64,000 nucleotides of DNA from Azotobacter beijerinckii (GTDB lineage Bacteria > Pseudomonadota > Gammaproteobacteria > Pseudomonadales > Pseudomonadaceae): the NCBI RefSeq assembly GCF_900110885.1, contig NZ_FOFJ01000005.1, forward strand, positions 7,894 through 71,893, read 5' to 3'. Shown piece after piece: positions 37,716 through 46,358 of this stretch; position 1 is the first letter of the stretch; every line of letters begins with the position of its first letter. A program made the translations under genes and the position numbers. The notes beneath the pieces are model-generated. The model did no database searches and was not told the DNA's origin. It saw nothing but the letters and a program-made list of their open reading frames with translations.

Positions 37716-37903
37716 CCGCGGGAGGGGGATGGCTCGGAGCGGTTATCCCCCTGCGCCAGGGCTGCGGTTGGGGAGGGTGGGCTGCAGCGTCGCGGCCAGG
37801 GCCGCGCCCACTGGCAGCGAAGCCGCCCGACACCGTCTTCGGCATTTCACACGCTTGCCGCTACACTGCCCCCTCGTTTCCGCGCATTTCCGAGGAGCCC
37901 GCC

Positions 37904-38275
37904 TTGGCCAAGAAAGCCTCTTCACTCGCCGCCCTGGGCGGTCTGGTCTATTCCACCGACAGCGGCCGCCACTGTCCCGACTGCGGCCAGCCGGTCGCCG
38001 CCTGCGTTTGCGGGCAGAGCCCGGTGCCGGCCGGCGACGGCATCGCCCGGGTGCGCCGCGAGACCAAGGGCCGCGGCGGCAAGACGGTGACCACCGTCAG
38101 CGGCGTGCCGCTGGCCGAGGCCGAGCTGAAGGAGCTGGCCAGTGCGCTGAAGCGCCGCTGCGGCACCGGCGGCGCGCTCAAGGACGGGGTCATCGAGATC
38201 CAGGGCGAGCACGTCGAGCTGCTGGTCGAGGAACTCGCCCTGCGCGGTTTCAAGGCGAAAAAATCCGGCGGCTAG
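37904..38275 (+). CDS. yciH: SUI1/eIF1-like translation factor YciH
   Basis: 123 residues from a TTG start, chosen because GAGGAG lies 6 bp before it and the protein then begins with the family LAKKASSLAALGGLVYST. A small CxxC pair (HCPDCGQPVAACVCG) precedes the SUI1 domain (RETKGRGGKTVTTVSGV, LKRRCGTGGALKDGVIEIQG). YciH affects start-codon selection fidelity. It lies 33 bp before speA. Confidence 0.9.
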   Translation: MAKKASSLAALGGLVYSTDSGRHCPDCGQPVAACVCGQSPVPAGDGIARVRRETKGRGGKTVTTVSGVPLAEAELKELASALKRRCGTGGALKDGVIEIQGEHVELLVEELALRGFKAKKSGG

Positions 38276-38308
38276 GCTGTATCAGACATCTCTGCACGGG
38301 AGAAACCG

Positions 38309-40219
38309 ATGGCACGACGTACACGCAAGGACGACGGCAGCCAGTGGACCGTGGCCGACAGCCGCGCGGTCTACGGCATCCGTCACTGGGGTGCCGGCTA
38401 TTTCGCGATCAACGAGGCCGGTCACGTGGAGGCGCGGCCGAACCGCGCCGCCGAGCGGCCCGTCGACCTCGTCGAGCTGGTCGGCCAACTGCGCGAGGCG
38501 GGCCTGTCGCTGCCGCTTTTGGTGCGTTTTCCCGACATCCTGCAGGAGCGCGTGCGCCAGTTGACCGGTGCCTTCGACGCGCACATCGCGCGGCTCGGCT
38601 ACCGGAGCCGCTACACCGCGCTGTATCCGATCAAGGTCAACCAGCAGGAGGCGGTGGTGGAGAACATCATCGCCACGCCGAACGTCTCCATCGGCCTGGA
38701 GGCCGGCTCCAAGCCGGAGCTGCTCGCCGTGCTGGCGCTGGCGCCGAAGGGCGGCACCATCGTCTGCAACGGCTACAAGGACCGCGAATTCGTCCGCCTG
38801 GCGCTGATCGGCCAGAAGCTCGGCCATGCGGTGTTCATCGTCGTCGAGAAGGAGTCGGAGGTGCAGCTGATCATCGAGGAGGCCGCCGAACTGAAGGTCG
38901 TCCCGCAACTCGGCCTGCGCGTGCGGCTGTCCTCGCTGGCCTCCTCGAAGTGGGCCGACACCGGCGGCGAGAGGGCCAAGTTCGGCCTCTCGGCGGCGCA
39001 GCTCCTGCGCGTGGTGGAGCGCCTGCGCGGCGCCGGGCTGGACCAGGGGGTGCGCCTCTTGCACTTCCACATGGGCTCGCAGATCGCCAACCTGGCCGAT
39101 TACCAGAGCGGCTTTCGCGAGGCGATCCGCTACTACGGCGAGCTGCGTGCCCTCGGCCTGCCGGTCGACCACATCGACGTCGGCGGCGGCCTGGGCGTCG
39201 ACTACGACGGCACCCACTCGCGCAACGCCAGCTCGATCAACTACGACATGGACGACTACGCCGGCGTGGTGGTGGGCATGCTCCAGGAGTTCTGCGACGC
39301 CCAGGCGCTGCCGCATCCGCACATCTTCTCGGAGAGCGGCCGGGCGCTGAGCGCGCACCACGCGCTGCTGGTCGTGCAGGTCACCGACGTGGAGCGCCAC
39401 AACGACCAGCTGCCGGAGATCGCCGATCCGCAGAGCCTGCCGGAAACCCTGCGCTGGCTGGTCGAGCTGCTCGGTCCGACCGACGACGAGATGGTCACCG
39501 AAACCTACTGGCGGGCGACCCAGTACCTCGGCGAGCTGTCCCGCCAGTACGCCGACGGCAAGCTGGGGCTGGCCGACAAGGCGCTCGCCGAGCAGTGCTA
39601 CTACGCGCTCTGCCGGCGTCTGCACGACTCCCTGAAGGCCCGCCAGCGTTCCCACCGCCAAGTGCTCGACGAACTCAACGACAAGCTGGCCGACAAGTAC
39701 ATCTGCAACTTCTCGGTATTCCAGAGCCTGCCGGACACCTGGGCGATCGGTCAGGTCCTGCCGATCCTGCCGCTCGGTCGGCTCGACGAGGAACCGCTGC
39801 GCCGCGCCGTGCTGCAGGATCTGACCTGCGACTCCGACGGCAAGATCAAGCAGTACGTCGACGAGCAGAGCATCGAGACCAGCCTGCCGGTGCACGAGCT
39901 GCGCGCGGGCGAGGAGTACCTGCTGGGGATCTTCCTGGTCGGCGCCTACCAGGAGATCCTCGGCGACATGCACAACCTGTTCGGCGACACCGATTCGGTG
40001 AACGTCTACCAGAATGCCGACGGCAGCGTCTATCACGCCGGCATCGAGACCCACGACACCATCGAGGACATGCTGCGCTACGTGCACCTGTCGCCCGAGG
40101 AGCTGATGACCTACTACCGCGACAAGGTGGCCGGCGCGCCGATCGGCGCCCGCGAGCGCGCCCAGTACCTGGACGCCCTGCGCCTGGGGCTGACGCGCTC
40201 GTCCTACCTGTCGGCCTGA
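38309..40219 (+). CDS. speA: Biosynthetic arginine decarboxylase
   Basis: 636 residues, full length. The PLP-binding Lys lies in [13 protein letters not shown] near residue 110. The barrel motifs [24 protein letters not shown] and [15 protein letters not shown] are seen, and the C-terminal beta domain contains the Cys-containing segment [12 protein letters not shown]. It makes agmatine from arginine for polyamine synthesis. A hairpin between it and the convergent MATE gene probably ends both transcripts. Confidence 0.96.
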   Translation: MARRTRKDDGSQWTVADSRAVYGIRHWGAGYFAINEAGHVEARPNRAAERPVDLVELVGQLREAGLSLPLLVRFPDILQERVRQLTGAFDAHIARLGYRSRYTALYPIKVNQQEAVVENIIATPNVSIGLEAGSKPELLAVLALAPKGGTIVCNGYKDREFVRLALIGQKLGHAVFIVVEKESEVQLIIEEAAELKVVPQLGLRVRLSSLASSKWADTGGERAKFGLSAAQLLRVVERLRGAGLDQGVRLLHFHMGSQIANLADYQSGFREAIRYYGELRALGLPVDHIDVGGGLGVDYDGTHSRNASSINYDMDDYAGVVVGMLQEFCDAQALPHPHIFSESGRALSAHHALLVVQVTDVERHNDQLPEIADPQSLPETLRWLVELLGPTDDEMVTETYWRATQYLGELSRQYADGKLGLADKALAEQCYYALCRRLHDSLKARQRSHRQVLDELNDKLADKYICNFSVFQSLPDTWAIGQVLPILPLGRLDEEPLRRAVLQDLTCDSDGKIKQYVDEQSIETSLPVHELRAGEEYLLGIFLVGAYQEILGDMHNLFGDTDSVNVYQNADGSVYHAGIETHDTIEDMLRYVHLSPEELMTYYRDKVAGAPIGARERAQYLDALRLGLTRSSYLSA

Positions 40220-40238
40220 GCGAAAAGGCGCGGCCTTT

Positions 40239-40269
40239 CCCGTAGGGCGGGTTTCACCCGCCCTACGGG
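40239..40269. terminator. Bidirectional hairpin between speA and the MATE gene
   Basis: Perfect 14-bp arms CCCGTAGGGCGGGT/ACCCGCCCTACGGG surround a TTC loop, 20 bp after the speA stop and 32 bp after the MATE stop. There is no strong T-run. The same GTAGGGCGGGT palindrome is known to me as a dispersed intergenic repeat in pseudomonads, so it may be both repeat and terminator. Confidence 0.65.
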
Positions 40270-40300
40270 GCTTCCGATCGCCAGCAAGCGGGGGTAGCGC

Positions 40301-41632
40301 TCAGACCTCGCCCAGCAGGCGCCGGGCGAACAGGCCCATGACCAGGGCGCGCAGCGCCATGAAGGCGAGGAAGGCCAGCCACAGGCCGTGGTTGCCGAAT
40401 CCCTGCAGCAGCCAGGCGAGCGGCAGCGCCAGGGCCACGGCGAGCAGCATGGCGTCGCGCATCTCGCGGGCGCGGGTGGCGCCGACGAACAGGCCGTCGA
40501 GCAGGTAGCTCCACACCGCGATCAAGGGCAGCGCGGCCAGGTAGGGCAGGTAGGTCTCGGCCAGTTCGCGCACCGCCGGGATGTCGGTCTGCAGGCGGAC
40601 GAACAGCGCGCCGCCGACCAGGAAGAACAGCGCGAAGCCCAGGCTGGCCAGCAGCGACCACAGTCCGGCGACCGTCAGCACCCGGCGCAGGGCGGTGCGG
40701 TCGCGGTTGCCGATGGCGTGCCCGCACAGCGCCTCGACGGCGTGGGCCAGGCCGTCCAGGGCGTGGGCGGTGAGCAGCAGGCCGTTGAGCAGCAGGGCGT
40801 TGGCCGCCACCGTGGCGTCGCCGAGCCGGGCGCCCTGCACGGTGATCAGGAAGAACGCCAGCTGCAGGAGCAGGCTGCGCAGGAAGATGTCGCGGTTCAC
40901 CGCCAGCAGCGGGCGCCAGTCCGCCCAGCGGCGCAGGGCGCCCCAGGGCAGCCGGCCGGGGTGCTGGCGCAGCGCCCGGCGGGCCAGGATGAGGCCGAGC
41001 AGGGCGCCGCTCCACTCGGCGATCGCCGAGGCGCGGGCGGCGCCGGCCACGCCCCAGTCGAGGCCGAGGACGAACCACAGGTTGAGGGCCACATTGACCA
41101 GGCTGGTGACCAGCAGCATGGCCAGCGGCGCGCGGGCGTTCTGCGTGCCGAGCAGCCAGCCGATCAGCGCGTAGCCGGCCAGCACCGCCGGCAGGCCGAG
41201 CAGGCGGGTGTGGAAGTATTCGCGGGTCAGCGCGTCGAGCGCCGCCGAGGGCTGCATCAGGCCGAGGGCGAACTCGCCGAAAGGCAGCGCCAAAAGGCCC
41301 AGCAGCAGGGCGAAGAGCAGCCCGAGCAGCAGACTTTGCAGCAGTACCCGGCGCAGTGCGGCGCCGTCGGCGCGGCCGCAGGCCTGGGCGGCGAAGCCGG
41401 TGGTGCCCATGCGCAGGAAGCCGAAGGCCCAGGCGAGGAGGGTGAACAGGCTGCCGCCGACCGCCACTGCGCCGAGCTGGTGGGCGTGCGGCAGGTGGCC
41501 GACCACCGCGCTGTCGACCAGCGTCACCAGCGGCTCGCAGAGGTTGGAGAGGATCATCGGCGCGGCCAGCGCCCAGACCCGGCGCTGGGTCGGCGCGTGG
41601 CGCCAGGCCTCGGCCAGGGCGCGGGCGTTCAC
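40301..41632 (-). CDS. MATE-family efflux transporter (DinF/NorM-like)
   Basis: 443 residues with twelve predicted TM helices in two similar halves. The N-terminal motif RVWALAAPMILSNLCEPLVTLVDSAVVGHL is typical of the DinF branch. The enzyme class exports organic cations or drugs by H+ or Na+ antiport. I chose the GTG at 41630-41632 (VNARALAEAWRHAP): it overlaps the stop of the upstream small membrane protein gene (GTGA), and the longer frame contains that gene. The substrate is unknown. Confidence 0.88.
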   Translation of the reverse strand: MNARALAEAWRHAPTQRRVWALAAPMILSNLCEPLVTLVDSAVVGHLPHAHQLGAVAVGGSLFTLLAWAFGFLRMGTTGFAAQACGRADGAALRRVLLQSLLLGLLFALLLGLLALPFGEFALGLMQPSAALDALTREYFHTRLLGLPAVLAGYALIGWLLGTQNARAPLAMLLVTSLVNVALNLWFVLGLDWGVAGAARASAIAEWSGALLGLILARRALRQHPGRLPWGALRRWADWRPLLAVNRDIFLRSLLLQLAFFLITVQGARLGDATVAANALLLNGLLLTAHALDGLAHAVEALCGHAIGNRDRTALRRVLTVAGLWSLLASLGFALFFLVGGALFVRLQTDIPAVRELAETYLPYLAALPLIAVWSYLLDGLFVGATRAREMRDAMLLAVALALPLAWLLQGFGNHGLWLAFLAFMALRALVMGLFARRLLGEV

Positions 41633-41922
41633 CGGATCAGCCAACTGAGCACCCAGAGTCCCAGCAGCAGGTAGATCGCCCCGCCGACGAAGCTCCGCCG
41701 CAGCAGCGCGCGCACCCCGGCGACCAGCAGCGCCAGGCCGAGGACCAGGGCCAGGACGCCGAGCAGCGTGGGGTTCATGCCGAGGGTGTGCGACAGTCCG
41801 TCGAGGAACTGCGCGCCGGCCCGGGCGACCGAGCCGAACAGTCCGCCCAGCCCCTCGACGAGGTAACGGAGCGCCGCGCCCACCGCCTCGCCGAGCCATT
41901 CGAAGAAGTTACCCGCTTGCAT
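41629..41922 (-). CDS. Small conserved membrane protein
   Basis: 97 residues (MQAGNFFEWLGEAVGAALRY...). The N-terminal half is an amphipathic helical region, followed by two close TM helices (LLGVLALVLGLALLVAGVRAL and GGAIYLLLGLWVLSWLI). I do not recognise the family. It is translationally coupled to the MATE transporter, its stop overlapping that GTG start, so it may be a partner or stability factor. ATG 41920-41922 is preferred to an upstream in-frame ATG that lies in the terminator hairpin. Confidence 0.7.
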   Translation of the reverse strand: MQAGNFFEWLGEAVGAALRYLVEGLGGLFGSVARAGAQFLDGLSHTLGMNPTLLGVLALVLGLALLVAGVRALLRRSFVGGAIYLLLGLWVLSWLIR

Positions 41923-41948
41923 TGCATCCCCCTGCCGAACCCAGAAAG

Positions 41949-41990
41949 GGGCGGTCCCGGCTCCCCCGCCGGGGGAGCGGGGCCGCCCGG
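41949..41990 (-). terminator. Strong GC hairpin after uspA
   Basis: GCTCCCCC/GGGGGAGC with a GCC loop is extended outward by GGGCGG/CCGCCC. On the minus strand it follows the uspA stop by 38 bp, with a TTTTT run on the promoter side and CTTTC downstream. It probably ends uspA transcription before the small membrane protein gene. Confidence 0.55.
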
Positions 41991-42027
41991 AAAAACCGCG
42001 CAAGGATAGCGCGCCGGGCGGGCGCTT

Positions 42028-42882
42028 TCAGCGCAGCAGCAGCAGGGGCGTTCGCGACTTGTGCAGCATCTGGCTGGTGGTGCTGCCGAGGAGCAGGCGG
42101 CGGATTCGCGAATGGCCGTAGGCGCCCATCGCCACCAGGTCGATGGCGCGCTCCTGCCGGTAGGCATGCAGCACCGGCTCGAGGTTGCCCTCGCGGATCG
42201 CCGGGATCACCAGGAAGCCGGCGATCTCCAGCTGTGCCTGGGCGTCGTGCAGCGCGGCGCGGGTCAGCGCGTTGTCCTCGCCGACCATCAACAGATGCAG
42301 CGGCAGGCCCTTGACCAGCGGGCTGGCGGCTAGCGTGCTCACCGCCTGGCGGGCGCTCGGGCTGGCGTCGTAGGCGAGCAGCAGGCTGCCCGGTGCCTTG
42401 AAGTCGTCCGGCACGACCAGGGTTGGCCGGGCCAGGCTGCGGGTCACGTTCTCCAGCTGGCTGCCGATCGGCTGGCCGGCGTGGCGCCGGCTGTCCTCGC
42501 CCTGGCGGCCGATCACCAGCAGGCGGACGTCGGCGGCCATCTCGGCGAGGGTTTCGACCAGATCGCCGTGGCGCTGGCAGAGTTCCGGCTCCTCCAGGCC
42601 GGCGGCCAGGGCGCGTGCGCGGGCGGCGGCGAGGATCGCCTGGCCCTGCTCCAGGGCCACCTGGGCACGCCGCACGTCCAGCCGGGTCAGCTCGTCGGTC
42701 AGGTGCTCGCAGCTGCCCAGGCCGATGGCGCCGCTGTAGTCGCCCGGCGCCGGGTAGCGTCCGCGGTCCAGTACGTGCAGGAAGGTCAGCGGCTGGCCGA
42801 GGCGCCGGCTGGCCCAGATGGCGCCGTCGCAGACCGCCGCGGTGGCTGCGGAGCCGTCGATGCAGGCCGTAATCCGAGTCAT
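42028..42882 (-). CDS. Tandem-domain universal stress protein
   Basis: 284 residues with two UspA domains. The first begins MTRITACIDGSAATAAV and ends near residue 160, with LLVIGRQGEDSRRH. The second begins near SLLLAYDASPSARQAV and ends with LVAMGAYGHSRIRRLLLGSTTSQMLHKSRTPLLLLR, containing the GX2GX9GS nucleotide-binding pattern. Such tandem Usp proteins often follow SulP transporters in pseudomonads; a SulP remnant lies directly upstream, as expected for an ancestral pair. Confidence 0.92.
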   Translation of the reverse strand: MTRITACIDGSAATAAVCDGAIWASRRLGQPLTFLHVLDRGRYPAPGDYSGAIGLGSCEHLTDELTRLDVRRAQVALEQGQAILAAARARALAAGLEEPELCQRHGDLVETLAEMAADVRLLVIGRQGEDSRRHAGQPIGSQLENVTRSLARPTLVVPDDFKAPGSLLLAYDASPSARQAVSTLAASPLVKGLPLHLLMVGEDNALTRAALHDAQAQLEIAGFLVIPAIREGNLEPVLHAYRQERAIDLVAMGAYGHSRIRRLLLGSTTSQMLHKSRTPLLLLR

Positions 42883-42896
42883 GGGTCGTTCCTTTT

Positions 42897-43130
42897 TCAG
42901 TGTTCCATGGGTAGCTCGATGGCATCGGGTGGGTCGTGCACGCCGAAGCGGCCGGCGAGGGGGCGCTGGCCGCATCGAGGCCGAGCACCTCCAGCGCCGC
43001 CCCCGCGCGGCGATGTCCCGGAGGTGGGTACGGGACAGGTCGATGGCGACCCGGTTCGGTGCCTCCTTGAAATCGAAGGCTTCGACGAACGTGCTCGAGG
43101 AGCTGAAGGATACCTGTCCTGCCGCTCGGT
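42897..43130 (-). pseudogene. STAS-domain tail of a SulP-type anion transporter, truncated and frameshifted
   Basis: On the minus strand the pieces read FVEAFDFKEAPNRVAIDLS, then in another frame GAALEVLGLDAASA, then LAGRFGVHDPPDAIELPMEH-stop at 42897. These are the successive segments of the C-terminal STAS domain of SulP (SLC26-like) transporters. The core of the STAS domain is deleted, two frame changes are needed, and the whole membrane part is absent. The remnant ends 14 bp before the uspA start. The frame fragments are clear but the right-hand limit is approximate. Confidence 0.75.
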
Positions 43131-43230
43131 AGGTACGGGCATGGCTGCGCGGTCGATGCGAGGTTCAGCGGCACGCCGCGGCCTGCCGCGGGCGTCCGGC
43201 GGCTGCTCTGCAGAAAATGGAACCTCGTTC

Positions 43231-43280
43231 TTGAATGAATGGAGGGATTGGATTATTTTCTGGAATGTAATTCCAGAAAA
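43231..43280 (+). promoter_or_regulatory. Promoter and IclR-type operator before the flavoprotein gene
   Basis: TTGAAT (43231-43236), 17-bp spacer and TATTTT (43254-43259) form a sigma-70-like promoter. Over its -10 and start lies a perfect 25-bp palindrome (43256-43280) with core TGGAAT-GTA-ATTCCA at 43261-43275 and flanks TTTTC/GAAAA. The same 15-bp core occurs at three other promoters of this island. E. coli IclR binds the similar TGGAAAT-N-ATTTCCA. Confidence 0.82.
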
Positions 43281-43358
43281 GCCTGTCTCGACCGTCTGCC
43301 GGCCTGCGTGCACGGCGGCGGGCCCCCGGCTTTCCAATCCGCCCGGAGACCCATAACA

Positions 43359-45098
43359 ATGAGAACGACCCTTCAAGAGATTCAGGACGGCGAAAGCTTC
43401 GACATCGTCGTCGTCGGCGCCGGCGGCGCCGGCATGTCGGCCGCGCTGTTCGGCGCGCTGCAGGGCGCCAAGGTGCTGCTGCTGGAGAAGACCGAGTACG
43501 TCGGCGGCACCACGGCGTTTTCCGCCGGCACCACCTGGATTCCCAACAGCCACCACGCGGCCGAGATCGGCGTGCACGACGACAGCCTGGCCAAGGTCGG
43601 CGGCTACCTCGACCTGGCGGTCGGCGAGCGTTCCAGCGCCGAGCTGCGCCGGGTGTTCCTGGAGAACGGGCCGAAGGCGGTCAAGGCCATCGAAACCGGC
43701 ACCTCGGTGCGCTACCGCGCCCGCCCGCTGCACCCGGACTACATCTCCGACCTCGAAGGCTCGACCCTGCGCGGCCGCGCCCTGGAGCCGCTGCCCTTCG
43801 ACGGCCGGCTGCTCGGCGAGCGCTTTCGCCTGGTGCGTCCGCCGATCCCCGAGTTCACCGTGCTCGGCGGCATGATGATCGACCGCGACGACGTCAACCA
43901 CCTGCTCAAGCTGACCCGCTCGTTCGCCTCGTTCCGCCACGCGGTCAAGCTGCTCTCCCGGCATGCCCTGGACCGCCTGCGCCATCCGCGCGGCACCCGC
44001 CTGGTGATGGGTAACGCGCTGATCGCCAGTCTCCTGCACTCGCTGGACGCGCGGGACGTGCCGGTGCTCACCGAATGCCGGCTCGACCGCCTGCAGCGCG
44101 GCACCGCCGGCATCGAGGCGCTGGAAGTGTCGCAGAAGGGCGTGAAGCGGCGGATCGTCGTCAAGGGCGGGGTGATCCTCGCTTCCGGCGGCTTCAACCG
44201 CCATCCCGAGCGGCGCCGCGCGCTGCTGCCGGGCAGCGATCCGCAGTGGTGCCCGGGGGCGCCGGGGCACACCGGGCAGGCCCACGACGTCGCCGAGGCG
44301 GTGGGCGCCCACTATGGCAAGCCCGGCCTGAGCCACGCCTTCTGGGCGCCGGTGTCGATCCGCAAGCGCGGCGACGGCAGCGTCGCGGCCTTCCCGCACT
44401 TCATCCTCGACCGCGGCAAGCCGGGGATGATCACGGTGAACCGGGAGGGGCGGCGCTTTCTCAATGAATCCACCTCCTACCACCTGTTCGGCATCGGCAT
44501 GCAGGAGGCCGGGGTGGCGCCGGCCTATCTGGTCACCGATGCCGAGGGCCTGCGCAAGTACGGCCTGGGCATGGTGCGCCCGGGCGGCAAGGGGCTGAAG
44601 CCGTTCCTCGCCGACGGCTATCTCGTCGAAGGTTCGACCCTCGCCGAGCTGGCCGGGCGCCTGGGCATCGACGCCGCCGGGCTGCAGGACAGCGTACGGC
44701 GGATCAACGAATACGCACGTACCGGCGTCGACCTTGACTACCGGCGCGGCACCACCGACTACCAGCGGGTCAACGGCGACGCGGCGCAGCAGCCCAACCC
44801 CAACCTCGGGCCGATCGGCACCGCGCCCTTCTACGCGGTGCGCCTCTACCCCGGCGACATCGGCGCCGCCACCGGCTTCGCCACCGACACCGACGCCCGC
44901 GTGCTGGACGGCGACGCCGCGCCGATCGACGGTCTCTATGCGGTCGGCAACGACATGCACTCGATCATGGGCGGCACCTACCCGGGGCCGGGGATCACCC
45001 TCGGTCCGGGTCTGACCTTCGCCTACCTCGCCGCCCAGCACGCCGTGGCGCGGGCCCGGGCGCCTCAGGCCCAGGAGGCGAAGTCCGCCGTCGCCTGA
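43359..45098 (+). CDS. FAD-dependent dehydrogenase, 3-ketosteroid-delta1-dehydrogenase-like
   Basis: 579 residues. The N-terminal dinucleotide fold has VVVGAGGAGMSAALFGAL, then EKTEYVGGTTAFSAGTTWIPNS. The C-terminus has PFYAVRLYPGDIGAATGF and GLYAVGNDMHSIMGGTYPGPGITLGPGLTFAYLAA, the FAD-capping motif of KstD/fumarate reductase-like flavoproteins. Such enzymes introduce a C=C bond next to a ring ketone. In this island the substrate is more likely a hydroaromatic keto acid than a steroid, since no steroid genes are near. It stands alone on the plus strand, 79 bp after an IclR-type operator and before a strong terminator. Confidence 0.85.
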   Translation: MRTTLQEIQDGESFDIVVVGAGGAGMSAALFGALQGAKVLLLEKTEYVGGTTAFSAGTTWIPNSHHAAEIGVHDDSLAKVGGYLDLAVGERSSAELRRVFLENGPKAVKAIETGTSVRYRARPLHPDYISDLEGSTLRGRALEPLPFDGRLLGERFRLVRPPIPEFTVLGGMMIDRDDVNHLLKLTRSFASFRHAVKLLSRHALDRLRHPRGTRLVMGNALIASLLHSLDARDVPVLTECRLDRLQRGTAGIEALEVSQKGVKRRIVVKGGVILASGGFNRHPERRRALLPGSDPQWCPGAPGHTGQAHDVAEAVGAHYGKPGLSHAFWAPVSIRKRGDGSVAAFPHFILDRGKPGMITVNREGRRFLNESTSYHLFGIGMQEAGVAPAYLVTDAEGLRKYGLGMVRPGGKGLKPFLADGYLVEGSTLAELAGRLGIDAAGLQDSVRRINEYARTGVDLDYRRGTTDYQRVNGDAAQQPNPNLGPIGTAPFYAVRLYPGDIGAATGFATDTDARVLDGDAAPIDGLYAVGNDMHSIMGGTYPGPGITLGPGLTFAYLAAQHAVARARAPQAQEAKSAVA

Positions 45099-45111
45099 GT
45101 CTTCCCCCTAT

Positions 45112-45151
45112 GAAAAAGCCCCCGCCGGGTCCGCCCGGCGAGGGCTTTTTC
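45112..45151. terminator. Bidirectional intrinsic terminator
   Basis: GAAAAAGCCC...CGCCGGG-TCCG-CCCGGCG.GGGCTTTTTC forms a long stem with A-run and T-run on both sides. It serves the flavoprotein gene ending at 45098 and the opposing hypothetical gene ending at 45223. Confidence 0.9.
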
Positions 45152-45222
45152 ATGGCGCCGGTCCGGGCGCGCGGGGGAGCAGTCTCGAATCGGAAGCCGT
45201 CCCTTTTCGTCGTTCGTCGGCC

Positions 45223-45786
45223 CTATGGCGCCGCATCCGGCGAGTCGACCGGTTGGGCGTCTTGCGCCGCCAGATCGGCTTTCGTTTTCTTCGCCGACTT
45301 CCATTTCGAATAGAAATACGCCCCGCCCGAGATGGCCCCCGTCACAGCCGCTGCAGCACTGACAAGCGGTGCGGCCGTCACGATCAAGGGAGCACTGGTC
45401 AGGCCGAGAGCGACGCCTATCGCACTTAGCCCGGTCGGGGCGGCGAGCGCTGCGCCGGCGGTCACCACGCCGGAGGTAATGCCCAATCCCATGGAGACCG
45501 TGTCTATCTTGCTGGCCACTTCCCGGTGATTCGCATCGACCTCTTTGACCTTCGCCACAACCTTGCCGGAAATAGTCTTTGTCCCGGTTGCCGCCGCCGC
45601 CGTCAGCCGCTTCGCCCCGACGATGGCAGCCCTGGCGTATTCGTGGGCACTGCTCTTGCGAGCTGTCGTCGACGCGGCCGCCGCTTCGGCAGCCCCCTCC
45701 GGGAGGGCGGCCGGGTCATTATTCGCCGGCGACGACGCATCGGAAGCCGATTCCGTTGGTTTCTCGATCCGCTGGTTCAATTTCAT
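45223..45786 (-). CDS. Hypothetical alanine/glycine-rich membrane-associated protein
   Basis: 187 residues if begun at ATG 45784-45786; a longer frame from 45855 is possible because the ribosome binding site is unclear. The N-terminal 70 residues are polar and Ala/Ser-rich, with repeated Lys-rich basic helices (GAKRLTAAAATGTKTISGKVVAKVKEVD). The C-terminal part has two hydrophobic Gly/Ala segments (SMGLGITSGVVTAGAALAA and APLIVTAAPLVSAAAAVTGA), then a basic tail. I do not recognise it. It sits between the two arms of the catabolic island and is less GC-rich than its neighbours. Confidence 0.55.
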   Translation of the reverse strand: MKLNQRIEKPTESASDASSPANNDPAALPEGAAEAAAASTTARKSSAHEYARAAIVGAKRLTAAAATGTKTISGKVVAKVKEVDANHREVASKIDTVSMGLGITSGVVTAGAALAAPTGLSAIGVALGLTSAPLIVTAAPLVSAAAAVTGAISGGAYFYSKWKSAKKTKADLAAQDAQPVDSPDAAP

Positions 45787-46358
45787 CACCTCACTCGAGT
45801 TTTCCCGCAAGCCGAAAACGCCCGACCGTTCAGTGAGCGGCACAGGCGGCGGCAACGCGACTGCCCCCGTGCATTCTTCCCTGTGAAAGCCTTTGCTGCC
45901 ATGGCTTGGCGAGCGGCGCCGGTCGGCCGCCGAGTCGGGCCACCCACGGCCAAGAGGTCACCCGACTCAGGTCATGAGCACCGCGGCGCGAGTCTTGTCG
46001 CTCGTCGCCACACGAACTATCGAAACAGCCCCCGGAGCTTGAGGGTTCCTGGGACGCTTCATTGAAAATCAAATGGATAGCGCTTGATGAGGTCCGCATG
46101 GACCGGCGATCTCGGTGGTCGCCAGACCCACCGATACCCCTCAAGCAGACCGCCCGATTCTTGCACGCCGCGTTCGCCAAGGCACGCCCCACGATCCTGA
46201 ATCGGCGCAACGACTGCGTGGGACGGGATTACGGCCATGGCGCGGGGAGTCGACGCAAGGCCTCGTTCCGAAACGAAAGCCGGGCGGTCGCCACTGGCCC
46301 GATCTCGCGGTTCCGACGCCCGCCGGGTCCGGCGGGCTCTTCGCAAAGGCGGCTCGCC
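45787..46358. other. 570-bp region with no supported gene
   Basis: Lies between the hypothetical gene and the TIM-barrel gene, with reduced GC at its centre. Open frames of 90-126 codons exist on both strands, but none has a recognisable domain or ribosome binding site. It may hold the promoter of the hypothetical gene (near 45850-46080, where AT-rich tracts occur) and eroded foreign DNA. Confidence 0.45.

Noticed and set aside
38282..40087. 601-codon frame antisense to speA
   Set aside because: Shadow of the arginine decarboxylase gene without start signal or domain.
42897..45041. 714-codon minus-strand frame
   Set aside because: Most of it is antisense to the flavoprotein; only its last 20 residues are real, as the tail of the SulP remnant.
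46059..46346. 95-codon minus-strand frame before the TIM-barrel gene
   Set aside because: Arg-rich start, no ribosome binding site and no recognisable family; treated as non-coding.
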